Origin: Pelomonas sp. Root1237 | Lineage (GTDB): Bacteria; Pseudomonadota; Gammaproteobacteria; Burkholderiales; Burkholderiaceae_C | Assembly: GCF_001425055.1 (NCBI RefSeq) | Contig: NZ_LMDK01000016.1 | Span: forward strand, 285,803-349,802 | Direction of reading: 5' to 3' | DNA length: 64,000 nt | Shown here: piece by piece, positions 16,784 to 25,478 of the stretch | How positions within the stretch are numbered: position 1 is the first letter of the stretch | Layout of the letters: the number at the start of each line of letters is the position of its first letter | The notes under the pieces: model-generated | The model's input: the letters and a program-made list of their open reading frames with translations, nothing else | Database searches by the model: none | Told to the model about the DNA's origin: nothing | Program-made: the position numbers and the translations under genes

Positions 16784-17517
16784 AAATCCATGTCGAGCTG
16801 CTCGATCTCGTCCGGCTCCAGCCGGGCCGCGGCCGTCCACTCCTTGAGCTCCGGCATGGCGCTGATGGCCTTGCAATAGGCCATGCAGGCGGGATTCAAC
16901 GGCACGTCATAGGTCATGAAGCGCGTGACGACCGGCGCAAAGAAGGCGTCGGCCGCACCGCGCTTGGCACCAAACAGATAGGGGCCGCCGTAGCGCGCCA
17001 GGCAGTCGGTCCAGATCTCGGTGATGCGCTCAATGTCGGGCTTGGCCCCGGCCCAGATCTTGTGGCGCGGAAAGTGGCCCTTGAGGTTCATGGGCAGCGA
17101 CGCGCGCAAATTGGCAAAGCCGGAGTTCATCTCGCCGCAGATGGCCCGCGCATGGGCCCGCGCGACGCGGTCCGCGGGCCACAGGCCGGCTTTGGGGAAA
17201 AGCTCGTTCAGATACTCGGCAATGGCCATGTTGTTCCAGACCGTCACGCCGTCATGCCGCAGGCAGGGCACGCGGATGGAGGGCGCCAGCAGCAGCAGTT
17301 CCTTGCGCGCATCCTCATCGTCGGGCGAGACCATGATCTCATCGAAGGCCAGGCCGGCGAAGCGCGTCAGCAGCCAGCCGCGCAGCGACCACGAGGAGTA
17401 GTTCTTGCTGCTCAGCGTCAGCGTGGCCGCGGGTGTCGCGGCCTTGGATTTTCGCGCCGGTGCTGGAGCGGTTTTCACCGCCTTGGCGGCGGGGCGGGTC
17501 GGCGTGGCAACAGGCAT
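16780..17517 (-). CDS. Glutathione S-transferase family protein
   Basis: A 245-residue protein whose first ~32 residues are Ala/Lys/Pro-rich, followed by a thioredoxin-like GST N-domain (LTLSSKNYSSWSLRGWLLT, then RVPCLRHDGVTVWNNMAIAEYL) and an all-helical C-domain. The SSxNYSSWSLR start is typical of a proteobacterial GST subgroup with an N-terminal serine pair as the catalytic candidate. It would conjugate glutathione or act as a thiol reductase; substrate unknown. ATG 17517 has a good AAGGAG site. The low-complexity N-terminal extension is odd for a cytosolic GST and could be a tether or an over-long start. Confidence 0.87.
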   Translation of the reverse strand: MPVATPTRPAAKAVKTAPAPARKSKAATPAATLTLSSKNYSSWSLRGWLLTRFAGLAFDEIMVSPDDEDARKELLLLAPSIRVPCLRHDGVTVWNNMAIAEYLNELFPKAGLWPADRVARAHARAICGEMNSGFANLRASLPMNLKGHFPRHKIWAGAKPDIERITEIWTDCLARYGGPYLFGAKRGAADAFFAPVVTRFMTYDVPLNPACMAYCKAISAMPELKEWTAAARLEPDEIEQLDMDF

Positions 17518-17620
17518 GGCGTCTCCTTCTCGGTCTGGGCACCCCATCGACGCAAGGCCCATGCCATGCTGGCGCGCTCCTTGCGTCGCTCCTGGCATCA
17601 CCGGCCTTGCAGGAGCAACC

Positions 17621-18835
17621 ATGTACCCCGCCTACCAGGCCCATACCGATCTGCTGTGGCCGCTGCGCATGGCCACGCGCATGTCGATTCCCTTCCTGCA
17701 GCAGCCCGGCATTGCTGACGCCAGCTGGTTGCCAGCGCGCCAGTGGTCGGCGGCAGGCAAGGTCTTCGAGCTGGCTCAGATCACCCACACCCGCCCGCCC
17801 TGGCGCATTGGTGAGATCGTCAGCGGCGACGAGCGCTGGCCTGTCACCGAAGAAGCCACGCTGACCACGCCCTTTGCGACGCTGCTGCGCTTTCGCAAGG
17901 AAGGCGCGCCTGAGCAACCCAAAGTGATGGTGGTGGCGCCGATGTCGGGCCACTTCGCCACGCTGCTGCGCGAGACGGTGCGCACGCTACTGCAGGACCA
18001 TGATGTCTACATCACCGACTGGCACAACGTGCGCGACGTGCCGCTGGTGGCCGGCCGCTTCGGGCTGGACGAGTACACCGGCCACTTGATCGACTTCCTG
18101 GCCGCCATCGGCCCGCAGGCCCACGTGGTGGCCGTCTGCCAGCCCTGTGTCAGCGCACTGGCGGCCGTGGCGCTGATGGCCGAGGACGACCACCCTGCCA
18201 CGCCAGCCAGCCTGACGCTGATGGCCGGCCCCATCGATTGCCGCGTCAGCCCCACCGCCGTCAACGAACTTGCCACCAGCAAGCCCATCTCGTGGTTCAA
18301 GAAGAACCTGATCAGCCATGTGCCCTGGCAGCACGCGGGCGCGGGGCGGCGCGTCTACCCGGGCTTCGTGCAGCTGTCGGCCTTCATGAGCATGAACAAG
18401 GACAGGCACACCAACGCCTTCAAGGACTACTACAAGCACCTCGTCGCCGATGAGTTCGACAAGGCCGAGGTCACGCGCGTGTTCTACGAGGAATACCTGG
18501 CCGTGGCCGACCTCGCGGCCGACTTCTACCTGGAAACAGTGGAGCGCGTCTTCCAGACCTACGACCTGCCACGCGGCGAGATGTTCTTCAGGGGCCGGCG
18601 TGTGAACCCGGCGGCCATCCGCCGCACCGCTTTGCTGACCGTGGAGGGTGAGCGCGACGACATCTGCGCTGTCGGCCAGACGCTGGCCGCCCAGGACCTC
18701 GCCAGCAGCCTGCGCGCCTATATGCGCACCCACTACATCCAGCCCAACGTCGGCCACTACGGCGTGTTCAGCGGGCGGCGCTGGCAGCACCAGGTCTATC
18801 CGCTGGTGCGGCACGTCATTCAGGTGTCGCAATAG
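17621..18835 (+). CDS. phaZ: Intracellular poly(3-hydroxybutyrate) depolymerase
   Basis: A 404-residue protein of the PhaZ1 (intracellular, amorphous-PHB) family, starting MYPAYQAHTDLLWPLR. The nucleophile is a cysteine, C176, in AVCQPCVSAL, where Ralstonia PhaZ1 has its catalytic Cys in a lipase-like box. The conserved HYGVFSGRRW close to the C-terminus supplies the histidine. It degrades native PHB granules for carbon mobilisation, implying the organism stores PHB. Start ATG 17621 follows an AGGAG site. It is monocistronic, divergent from the GST gene with only 103 bp between starts, and followed by repeat copy B. Confidence 0.94.
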   Translation: MYPAYQAHTDLLWPLRMATRMSIPFLQQPGIADASWLPARQWSAAGKVFELAQITHTRPPWRIGEIVSGDERWPVTEEATLTTPFATLLRFRKEGAPEQPKVMVVAPMSGHFATLLRETVRTLLQDHDVYITDWHNVRDVPLVAGRFGLDEYTGHLIDFLAAIGPQAHVVAVCQPCVSALAAVALMAEDDHPATPASLTLMAGPIDCRVSPTAVNELATSKPISWFKKNLISHVPWQHAGAGRRVYPGFVQLSAFMSMNKDRHTNAFKDYYKHLVADEFDKAEVTRVFYEEYLAVADLAADFYLETVERVFQTYDLPRGEMFFRGRRVNPAAIRRTALLTVEGERDDICAVGQTLAAQDLASSLRAYMRTHYIQPNVGHYGVFSGRRWQHQVYPLVRHVIQVSQ

Positions 18836-18836
18836 G

Positions 18837-18974
18837 CGCCCCTCGCCCAGTTGCGCGTCGCTGAACGCGAGCGCATCTGGTCGGTCCCCCGAGGGGACGG
18901 CGATGCTCTCGGCATCGAGCCGAGAGCACATCGCCAACGCGGGCCGGCTCGGGAGCGGCCCAGCGCTCGGCCCG
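18837..18974 (+). repeat. Dispersed hairpin repeat, copy B
   Basis: Plus-strand copy of the intergenic element described at 12241-12358. Hairpin 2 has arms GCTCTCGGC (18905-18913) and GCCGAGAGC (18919-18927) around loop ATCGA, embedded in GGCGAT...ACATCGCC. Hairpin 1 (about 18846-18882) pairs CCAG/CTGG and TGCGC/GCGCA across a TGAAC loop. The right end, GGGCCGGCTCGGGAGCGGCCC, can form a third stem. It fills the gap between phaZ and the sodB terminator. Confidence 0.85.
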
Positions 18975-18990
18975 AAAGGCCGAACCAACG

Positions 18991-19019
18991 AAAAAGGCCG
19001 GCATCGGCCGGCCTTTGTT
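18991..19019. terminator. Bidirectional terminator between phaZ and sodB
   Basis: Perfect 10-bp arms AAAGGCCGGC (18993-19002) and GCCGGCCTTT (19007-19016) surround ATCG, with A residues on the left and TTTGTT on the right. The convergent phaZ and sodB genes end on either side, so it can serve both. Confidence 0.85.
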
Positions 19020-19032
19020 CGGGGCGAATCGC

Positions 19033-19620
19033 TCAGGCGAAGTTGGCTTCAGCGAACTGCCAGTTCACGAGATTGCTCAGGAAGGTCTCGACGAACTTGG
19101 GGCGCAGGTTGCGGTAGTCGATGTAGTAGGCGTGTTCCCACACGTCGACGGTCAGCAGCGCCTTGTCAGCGCCGGTCAGCGGCGTGCCGGCGGCGCCGGT
19201 GTTGACGATGTCGACAGAGCCGTCGGCCTTCTTCACCAGCCACGTCCAGCCCGAGCCGAAGTTGCCAACGGCGCTCTTGACGAAGGCTTCCTTGAAGGCG
19301 GCATAGCTGCCCCACTTGGCGTTGATGGCGTCGGCCAGCGCGCTGCTGGGCTCGCCGCCACCTTGCGGCTTCATGCAGTTCCAGAAGAAGGTGTGGTTCC
19401 AGATCTGGGCGGCGTTGTTGTAGATCGGACCCGGGTTCGGTGCCTTCTTGATGATCTCTTCCAGCGTCAGGGCTTCGTACTCGGTGCCCTTTTGCAGGTT
19501 GTTGAGGTTCACGACGTAAGCGTTGTGGTGCTTGCCGTGGTGGAACTCCAGCGTTTCCTTGCTGTAGTGCGGGGCCAGCGAGTCGATCGGGTAAGGCAGC
19601 GGGGGCAGCGTGTGTTCCAT
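19033..19620 (-). CDS. sodB: Superoxide dismutase (Fe)
   Basis: A 195-residue Fe/Mn-type superoxide dismutase. Metal ligands are H27 (EFHHGKHH), a histidine in IWNHTFFWNCM, and the aspartate and histidine of DVWEHAYYIDY. The block NNAAQIWNHTFFW followed by a Gly-rich MKPQGGG, and GAAGTPL later, favour the iron form. It removes superoxide in the cytosol, fitting next to a high-oxygen-affinity respiratory chain. ATG 19620 follows a GAGGA site. Its own terminator lies just downstream; xseA lies 57 bp upstream in the same direction. Confidence 0.95.
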   Translation of the reverse strand: MEHTLPPLPYPIDSLAPHYSKETLEFHHGKHHNAYVVNLNNLQKGTEYEALTLEEIIKKAPNPGPIYNNAAQIWNHTFFWNCMKPQGGGEPSSALADAINAKWGSYAAFKEAFVKSAVGNFGSGWTWLVKKADGSVDIVNTGAAGTPLTGADKALLTVDVWEHAYYIDYRNLRPKFVETFLSNLVNWQFAEANFA

Positions 19621-19677
19621 CGTGGAGTCCTCAGGTGTTGGGGGGAAGGGAAACGCAAAGATTGTAGGGAGAGCCAA

Positions 19678-20979
19678 TCACCCCTGCGGCGAAGGCTGTA
19701 CCCCCAGAACGCGCAAGTCGAGGCTGCCGTCGGCCAGCACCGCGCGCACCTCGGCGCCGGGCAGCAAGGCATGCACGGACGTCACCGCGCCGCCGGCGCC
19801 GTCGTCCAGCCAGGCGTAGCCGCGCGCCAGCACATGCTGCGGGTCCAGGGCCTGCAGCCGGGCCTGCAGCGCGTCCAGCCGGGTGTGCTGGCGCGCCAGG
19901 ATCTCGTGGTGCGCGCGTTCATGGCGCTGCTCCAGGTGGGTCAGCCGCTGGCCTTGCAACTCGACGCGCCGGCGTGGCGCCGCGCCGGCACGCTGGGCCA
20001 GCAGATCCAGCAGGCGCCGTTGGCGGGCCAGCACGTCACTGGGGCGGGACAGGCGCAGCGCGAGTCGATCCAGGCGCTGGGCGAGGGTCTGCAGGCGGTG
20101 GTCGATGCGCAGGGTCAGGCTGCGCTCCAGCGCACCGAGGTGCTGCAGCAGGCTGGCGCGCGACGGCGCCGCCAGCTCGGCGGCGGCCGTGGGCGTGGGC
20201 GCGCGCAGGTCGGCGGCCAGGTCGCACAGTGTCACGTCGGTCTCGTGGCCGACGCCGCAGACGATGGGCAGGGCCGAATTGGCCACCGCGCGGACGACGC
20301 GTTCGTCATTGAAGGCCCACAGGTCCTCCAGCGAGCCGCCGCCGCGCACCAGCAGCAGCACGTCGACCTCGGCCCGCTCGTTGGCGCGCCTCAGCGCTTC
20401 GACCAGCGCCGGCGGCGCTTCGACGCCCTGCACCGGACTCGGGTAGACCAGCACCTCGACCTGGGGCGCTCGCCGCGCCAGCGCCGTCAGCACATCGTGC
20501 AGGGCTGCACCGGCCGTCGACGTGATGACGCCGATGCGGCGCGGGTGGGTGGGCAGCGCGCGCTTGGTGTCGGCATCGAACAGGCCCTCGGCCGTCAGCC
20601 GCGCCCGCAGCGCGAGGAACTGCTCGTACAGCGTGCCGGCACCGGCACGGCGCATGGCCTCGACGACGAACTGCAGCTCGCCGCGCGGCTCGTAGACAGC
20701 GACGCGGCCGCGCACCTCGACCAGCACGCCTTCGGCCGGCGCAAAGTCCAGCATGGCGGCGGCGCGGCGGAACATCGCGCAGCGCAGGCTGGCGGCCTGG
20801 CCGTCGGCGTCCTTCAGTCCGAAATAGCAGTGGCCGCTGGCGGCGCGCGTGAAGCCAGTGATCTCGCCGCCAACGGCGACGACCGAGAAGCGCTCAGCCA
20901 GGCTCTGGCTCACCGCCTCCAGCAAACCAGCCACGCCCCAGACACGACGATTTGAAGCGGCTTCGCGGGGCTCAATCAC
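19678..20979 (-). CDS. xseA: Exodeoxyribonuclease VII large subunit
   Basis: A protein of about 433 residues that, with XseB, degrades single-stranded DNA from both ends. The OB-fold N-domain begins RVWGVAGLLEAVSQSLAERF and contains ASGHCYFGLKD. The catalytic core shows RIGVITSTAGAALHDVL, LLLVRGGGSLEDLWAFNDE and PIVCGVGHETDVTLCD. A long helical region follows, then the LARGYAWL C-terminal motif. The start is uncertain: the GTG at 20979 gives the normal short N-terminus, while a TTG at 21045 would add 22 residues of unusual composition. No xseB is in the window, as is common in this order. Confidence 0.92.
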   Translation of the reverse strand: MIEPREAASNRRVWGVAGLLEAVSQSLAERFSVVAVGGEITGFTRAASGHCYFGLKDADGQAASLRCAMFRRAAAMLDFAPAEGVLVEVRGRVAVYEPRGELQFVVEAMRRAGAGTLYEQFLALRARLTAEGLFDADTKRALPTHPRRIGVITSTAGAALHDVLTALARRAPQVEVLVYPSPVQGVEAPPALVEALRRANERAEVDVLLLVRGGGSLEDLWAFNDERVVRAVANSALPIVCGVGHETDVTLCDLAADLRAPTPTAAAELAAPSRASLLQHLGALERSLTLRIDHRLQTLAQRLDRLALRLSRPSDVLARQRRLLDLLAQRAGAAPRRRVELQGQRLTHLEQRHERAHHEILARQHTRLDALQARLQALDPQHVLARGYAWLDDGAGGAVTSVHALLPGAEVRAVLADGSLDLRVLGVQPSPQG

Positions 20980-21350
20980 GCGCAAACCCAATGCCGGCGC
21001 GGGCCGGGAAGTCCACAGCCGCGCCAATACTGGGCTGGCGGGCAATTTCGGCTCATTTCGCCCGTCACAGAGCTGTCATGAGCACATAAGGCCTTGTTTT
21101 TCAATTCGAATTCCACTGCTCAAACTTGAGGCAACTTGTCCAAGGCCTTGATTTGACGGCCTCTGCAGGCCAGCGCCGCTGCGTTGCCCACAAAGTTATC
21201 CACAGTAACGGTGGATTGTGAGAACGCTTTCGCAGTGGCGGAGATCGGCCGAGGCGCGCAAGGCTGGGGCCATAATCCCGCGCACTCATCCGGCCGTCAG
21301 CGGCCGTTTTTGTGACCGGCCTGCTGGCCTTTTTATCGACGGGGACGCCC
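20980..21350. other. Non-coding gap with a DnaA box and AT-rich patch
   Basis: This 371-bp stretch between the divergent xseA and exbB genes holds no convincing gene. It contains a perfect consensus DnaA box TTATCCACA at 21196-21204, a palindrome AATTCGAATT at 21103-21112 and a local AT-rich segment (about 21095-21120), unusual for this GC-rich window. Promoters for both genes must lie here. A TTG at 21045 and a GTG at 21312 are possible alternative starts for the two flanking genes. Confidence 0.5.
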
Positions 21351-21968
21351 TTGTTTTCGATCATACAAGCCGCCGGTTGGCCGATCTGGCCCTTGCTCCT
21401 GTGCTCCGTGGTGGCCCTGGCCCTGATCATCGAAAGGCTGTCCAGCCTGCGCGCCAGCCGCATCCTGCCGCCGCGGCTGCTGGAGGACGTCATGAACGTC
21501 AGCGCCCAGCAACTGCCCGCGCCCGACATGGTCGACCGCCTGGCCGAAAACTCGCTGCTCGGCGAGGTGCTGGCTTCCGGCCTGCGCGCCGTCACGGCCG
21601 AGCCGCAGATGCCCGAGGGCAAGCTGCGGCTGGTGTTCGAATTTGCCGGCCGACGCGCCGTGCACCAGCTCGAGCGCTACATGAACACCCTGGGCACCAT
21701 CGCCACGGCCGCGCCGCTGCTGGGGCTGATGGGCACCGTGGTCGGCATGATCGAGATCTTTGGCAGCCAGACACCCGGCGGCGGGAACCCCGCGCAGCTG
21801 GCGCACGGCATCTCCATCGCCCTCTACAACACGGCCTTCGGCCTGATGATTGCCATCCCCTCGCTGATGTTCTACCGCTACTTCCGCGGCCGCATCGAGG
21901 AATATGTACTGGAGCTTGAAGCCGCTGCAGACCGTCTGCTGGGCCAACTGCGCCGCTACACGGCCTGA
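21351..21968 (+). CDS. exbB: ExbB/TolQ-family proton channel protein
   Basis: A 205-residue MotA/TolQ/ExbB protein with one N-terminal helix (IWPLLLCSVVALALIIERL) and two later helices around TLGTIATAAPLLGLMGTVVG and ALYNTAFGLMIAIPSLMFY. It forms the proton channel with ExbD. The TTG at 21351 (product MFSIIQAAGWPIWP) is favoured because it restores the usual N-terminus and has GGGGAC upstream; a GTG at 21312 is the alternative. It is followed by exbD, but a repeat copy lies between them. A second, separate ExbB/ExbD set occurs at 27.9-29.6 kb. This copy, placed before lpxK, is the envelope-linked one conserved in betaproteobacteria. Confidence 0.88.
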   Translation: MFSIIQAAGWPIWPLLLCSVVALALIIERLSSLRASRILPPRLLEDVMNVSAQQLPAPDMVDRLAENSLLGEVLASGLRAVTAEPQMPEGKLRLVFEFAGRRAVHQLERYMNTLGTIATAAPLLGLMGTVVGMIEIFGSQTPGGGNPAQLAHGISIALYNTAFGLMIAIPSLMFYRYFRGRIEEYVLELEAAADRLLGQLRRYTA

Positions 21969-21976
21969 AATGGACT

Positions 21977-22101
21977 GCCCCTCGTCTGGTCTCGCCCCGC
22001 TGAACGCGGGCGCGCCCAACCGGTCCCCCGAGGGGACGGCGATGCTTGCGGCATTGAGCCGCAAGCACATCGCCTGCGGGCCGGCTAGGGGCGGCCCGGC
22101 G
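21977..22101 (+). repeat. Dispersed hairpin repeat, copy C
   Basis: Same skeleton as copies A, B and D: GCCCCTCG, hairpin 1 (CGCCCCGC / GCGGGCG around TGAAC), GGTCCCCCGAGGGGACGGCGAT, then hairpin 2. Hairpin 2 has arms GCTTGCGGC (22044-22052) and GCCGCAAGC (22058-22066) around ATTGA, followed by ACATCGCC and GCGGGCCGGCT. It separates exbB from exbD in what should be one operon. Confidence 0.85.
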
Positions 22102-22147
22102 CCGGTCCGCGGCGTGAGGCGCTGCACACAACGGATGAACTGACATC

Positions 22148-22564
22148 ATGAGATTCCGCTCCCCACACCGCGAGCCGCCGGAGATCAACCTCATCCCGTT
22201 CATCGACGTGCTGTTGGTGATCCTGATCTTCCTGATGCTGTCAACGACGTACTCCAAGTTCACCGAGCTGCAGATCACCCTGCCCTCGGCCGATGCGGAG
22301 AAGTTGAAGGACAGGCCGCAGGAGGTCATCGTCGGCATCGCCGCCGATGGCCGCTTCGTCATCAACCGCCAGCCGGTGGAAGGCCGCTCGGTGGACATCC
22401 TGATCGCCGCGCTGCGCCAGGCCTCCGGCGGCAACGCCGACGCGTCGCTGATCATCTCGGCCGACGCCGCCACGCCTCACCAGGCCGTCATCAACGTGAT
22501 GGACGCCGCGCGCCGTGTCGGCCTGACGCGTGTCACCTTCGCTGCCCAAACCGACGCTCGCTGA
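22148..22564 (+). CDS. exbD: ExbD/TolR-family protein
   Basis: A 138-residue protein with a short cytosolic N-terminus, one membrane helix (INLIPFIDVLLVILIFLMLS, with the functional aspartate in FIDV) and a periplasmic domain ending [15 protein letters not shown]. ExbD/TolR proteins couple proton flow through ExbB/TolQ to periplasmic work. The EINLIPFIDVLLVLLIFLMLSTTY pattern is the lpxK-linked ExbD type. Its last 35 bp overlap the start of lpxK, indicating translational coupling. Confidence 0.9.
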   Translation: MRFRSPHREPPEINLIPFIDVLLVILIFLMLSTTYSKFTELQITLPSADAEKLKDRPQEVIVGIAADGRFVINRQPVEGRSVDILIAALRQASGGNADASLIISADAATPHQAVINVMDAARRVGLTRVTFAAQTDAR

Positions 22565-23573
22565 CCGCCTCCAGCAAGAGTGGCTGACCGGCGGGCCGCT
22601 GTCGGTCGCCCTGCTGCCGCTGAGCTGGCTCTACCGCACGCTGCTGGCGCTGCGCCGGTTGGCCTATGCCATTGGTTTCAAGCGCGTCGAAACGCTGCCT
22701 GTGCCCGTCATCGTCGTCGGCAACTGGATCGTCGGCGGTGCCGGCAAGACGCCGACGACGCTGGCCCTGCTGGCGATGTTGCGCACGCGCGGCCTGCGCG
22801 CTGGCGTCGTCTCGCGTGGCTACGGGCGCGAGAGTGACGGCGTGCGTCTCGTCACTGGTGTATCGACGGCCCGTGAAGTCGGGGATGAGCCCCTGCTCAT
22901 CCATCTGCGCAGCGGCGTGCCTGTGGCGGTTGGCCGCGACCGCGTCGCCGCGGCGCGCGCCCTGTTGGCTGCCGAGCCCGGGTTGCAGCTGCTGGTCAGC
23001 GACGACGGCCTGCAGCATTGGCGGCTGCCGCGCAACCTGAGCTTGCTGGTCTTCGATGAGCGCGGCCTGGGCAATGGCCGCCTGCTGCCCGCGGGCCCCT
23101 TGCGCCAGCCGCCTGCGACGCTGGCGGCTGACGAGCTCGTCGTCTACAACGCGCCGCAGCCGAGCACCGCCCTGCCCGGCTTCGTCGCCGGGCGCCGCCT
23201 GGCTGGCGCGGTGACGCTGGCCGACTGGTGGGCCGGCAAACCGGCGCAGATGGACACGCTGCTGGCCTTGCGCGAGCGGCCGGGGCTGCTTGCCGTTGCC
23301 GGCGTGGCAAGGCCGCAGCGCTTCTTCGACATGCTGGCAGCGCTTGGATTGCGCTTTGACAGCCTGGCCCTGCCCGACCACGCCGACTTCGGGAGCCTGC
23401 CTTGGCCCCCCGACGCGGCCGCCGTCCTGCTGACCGAGAAAGACGCCGTGAAGCTGTCGCCCGAGCGCGTCGGCGCCCTGCCCGTCTGGGTCGTGGCGCT
23501 AGACTTCTCGCCCGGTGCCGGCTTCGAGGCCGCGCTGGACACCCAACTGCAAAAACTCTTCGCTCTCGCCTGA
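22530..23573 (+). CDS. lpxK: Tetraacyldisaccharide 4'-kinase (lipid A)
   Basis: A 347-residue inner-membrane-associated kinase that adds the 4'-phosphate of lipid A. The P-loop is [13 protein letters not shown] (64-76), followed by [22 protein letters not shown] and [11 protein letters not shown], all LpxK signatures. An N-terminal hydrophobic helix ([17 protein letters not shown]) anchors it. Start GTG 22530 overlaps exbD by 35 bp; its stop overlaps the next ATG (TGATG). The order exbB-exbD-lpxK-trm112-kdsB is the conserved LPS-precursor block. Confidence 0.94.
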   Translation: MSPSLPKPTLADRLQQEWLTGGPLSVALLPLSWLYRTLLALRRLAYAIGFKRVETLPVPVIVVGNWIVGGAGKTPTTLALLAMLRTRGLRAGVVSRGYGRESDGVRLVTGVSTAREVGDEPLLIHLRSGVPVAVGRDRVAAARALLAAEPGLQLLVSDDGLQHWRLPRNLSLLVFDERGLGNGRLLPAGPLRQPPATLAADELVVYNAPQPSTALPGFVAGRRLAGAVTLADWWAGKPAQMDTLLALRERPGLLAVAGVARPQRFFDMLAALGLRFDSLALPDHADFGSLPWPPDAAAVLLTEKDAVKLSPERVGALPVWVVALDFSPGAGFEAALDTQLQKLFALA

Positions 23574-23788
23574 TGGATCAACGCCTCATCGAAATGCTGG
23601 TCTGCCCGCTGTGCAAGGGGCCGCTGACGCTGCTGCGTGAAGGTGCCGGACTGGAATTGCCGGCCCTGGCCTGCCGCGCCGACCGCCTGGCCTTCCCCGT
23701 TCGCGACGGCATCCCGCTGATGCTGGAGAGCGAGGCCAAGGCCTGGGACCCGGACGCCCCCGCGCCACCGGTCGTACTGGCGCCATGA
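23573..23788 (+). CDS. Trm112/YcaR-family small protein
   Basis: A 71-residue protein starting [20 protein letters not shown], with the CPLC pair, a third cysteine in [20 protein letters not shown] and an acidic end. This is the YcaR/Trm112-like family found between lpxK and kdsB in most proteobacteria; the fourth zinc cysteine is missing, as in many bacterial members. Function is not established in bacteria. Both ends overlap neighbours (TGATG with lpxK, ATGA with kdsB). Confidence 0.88.
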   Translation: MDQRLIEMLVCPLCKGPLTLLREGAGLELPALACRADRLAFPVRDGIPLMLESEAKAWDPDAPAPPVVLAP

Positions 23789-24618
23789 GCGCCGCGCCGG
23801 GCCGCCCCAAGCAAGCTCGCTCCCGCTTGGCGGGAGTGAGCCCGGACATGGGATGCCCTGTGGGCATCCCATGCCTGGCGAACGCCTGGCCGCGCTGTCG
23901 GCCAGGCAAGGCCGCAGCGACGCGGCTGCCGAACAAACCGCTGGCCGACATTGCCGGCCTGCCGATGATCGTGCGCGTGGCGCGCCGCGCGGCCGAGTCC
24001 GGTGCCAGCCAGATCGTCGTGGCGACCGATGCGCCCGAAGTCGCGGCCGCCTGCGCCACCCACGGTGTGCGCGCGCTGATGACGCGAGCCGACCATCCGT
24101 CCGGTAGTGACCGTCTCGCCGAAGCCGTCGAGCAGCTCGGGCTGGCTGACGACGCCGTTGTCGTCAACGTGCAAGGTGACGAACCGCTGATCGCACCGGC
24201 CATGATCGACGCCTGCGCACTGATGCTGGCCGCCCAGGCCGACTGCGTGATGGCCACCGTCGCGCATGCGCTGACCGATCCTTCTGAGTTCGCGAACCCG
24301 AATGTCGTCAAGCTGGTCACCGACAAGGCCGGCCGTGCGCTGTATTTCTCACGCGCGCCCATCGCCTGGTGGCGCGACGGCGGCGGCCAGCCCAACGGCG
24401 CGCTGCGCCATGTCGGCCTGTATGCCTACCGCGCCGGCTTCCTGCGTCGCTTCCCCACGCTGGCCGTCAGCCCCCTGGAGCAGATCGAGTCGCTGGAGCA
24501 GTTGCGCGTGCTCTGGCACGGCGAGCGCATCGCCGTGCATGTGAGCGACGAGCGGCCCGGACCAGGCGTGGACACACCCGAGGATCTGGAGCGCGTGAGG
24601 CGTCTCATCGAGGGTTGA
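23785..24618 (+). CDS. kdsB: CMP-Kdo synthetase with replaced N-terminus
   Basis: From residue 45 on this is a normal KdsB, which activates Kdo for [60 protein letters not shown] and [11 protein letters not shown]. The first ~44 residues ([15 protein letters not shown]... to RCRPGKAAA) are not KdsB-like. The hallmark strand VVIIPARxAS is absent; aligned positions read RPGKAA, so the catalytic arginine of PAR is replaced by lysine. The protein is 277 residues against about 250 usually. The foreign part is encoded by a three-hairpin repeat cluster (23815-23907). The frame stays open throughout, so it may be made, but activity is doubtful unless another start or copy exists. Confidence 0.85.
   Translation: MSAAPGRPKQARSRLAGVSPDMGCPVGIPCLANAWPRCRPGKAAATRLPNKPLADIAGLPMIVRVARRAAESGASQIVVATDAPEVAAACATHGVRALMTRADHPSGSDRLAEAVEQLGLADDAVVVNVQGDEPLIAPAMIDACALMLAAQADCVMATVAHALTDPSEFANPNVVKLVTDKAGRALYFSRAPIAWWRDGGGQPNGALRHVGLYAYRAGFLRRFPTLAVSPLEQIESLEQLRVLWHGERIAVHVSDERPGPGVDTPEDLERVRRLIEG
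23815..23907 (+). repeat. Three-hairpin repeat cluster inside kdsB
   Basis: Three successive hairpins are visible. The first has arms GCTCGCTCCCG (23815-23825) and CGGGAGTGAGC (23831-23841). The second has CATGGGATGCCC (23847-23858) and GGGCATCCCATG (23862-23873). The third has GCCTGGCCG (23884-23892) and CGGCCAGGC (23899-23907). The second is bordered by GGA...CC so that it reads GGACA...TGCC, the same frame as two hairpins in repeat copy D at 26.3-26.4 kb. It occupies codons 11-41 of the kdsB frame. Confidence 0.85.
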
Positions 24619-24666
24619 CGCGGGTCTGCGGCGTCAGGCTCAGATAAGGCCGCATGCGATACTTGA

Positions 24667-25371
<705 letters not shown>

Positions 25372-25391
25372 GCGTTCTCACCCCAAGAACA

Positions 25392-25422
25392 AGCCGCGGC
25401 GCGCATGCCCCGCGGCTTTTTT
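25392..25422 (+). terminator. Rho-independent terminator of adk
   Basis: Arms AGCCGCGG (25392-25399) and CCGCGGCT (25410-25417) are followed directly by a T run ending at 25422. It lies 20 bp after the adk stop. Confidence 0.9.
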
Positions 25423-25433
25423 GTCGTCCACAA

Positions 25434-25449
25434 TTGACGTTTACGTCAA
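25434..25449. promoter_or_regulatory. Palindromic operator upstream of SDR gene
   Basis: TTGACGTTTACGTCAA has perfect 7-bp arms (TTGACGT / ACGTCAA) around TT. It sits 29 bp before the dehydrogenase start, between the adk terminator and the ribosome site. It resembles, from memory, the MerR-family LiuR operators of branched-chain amino acid and fatty acid degradation genes, which would fit the product. Confidence 0.65.
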
Positions 25450-25478
25450 CCGTTCCCCATACCCAGGAGATCCTCATC

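Noticed and set aside
21196-21204. Replication origin suggested by a DnaA box
   Set aside because: A single box without further boxes, dnaA/dnaN or a clear unwinding element does not support an origin.
23785-23925. kdsB as a frameshifted pseudogene
   Set aside because: The frame is continuous from ATG 23785 to the stop and the rest of the protein is intact, so it is kept as a CDS with an altered N-terminus.
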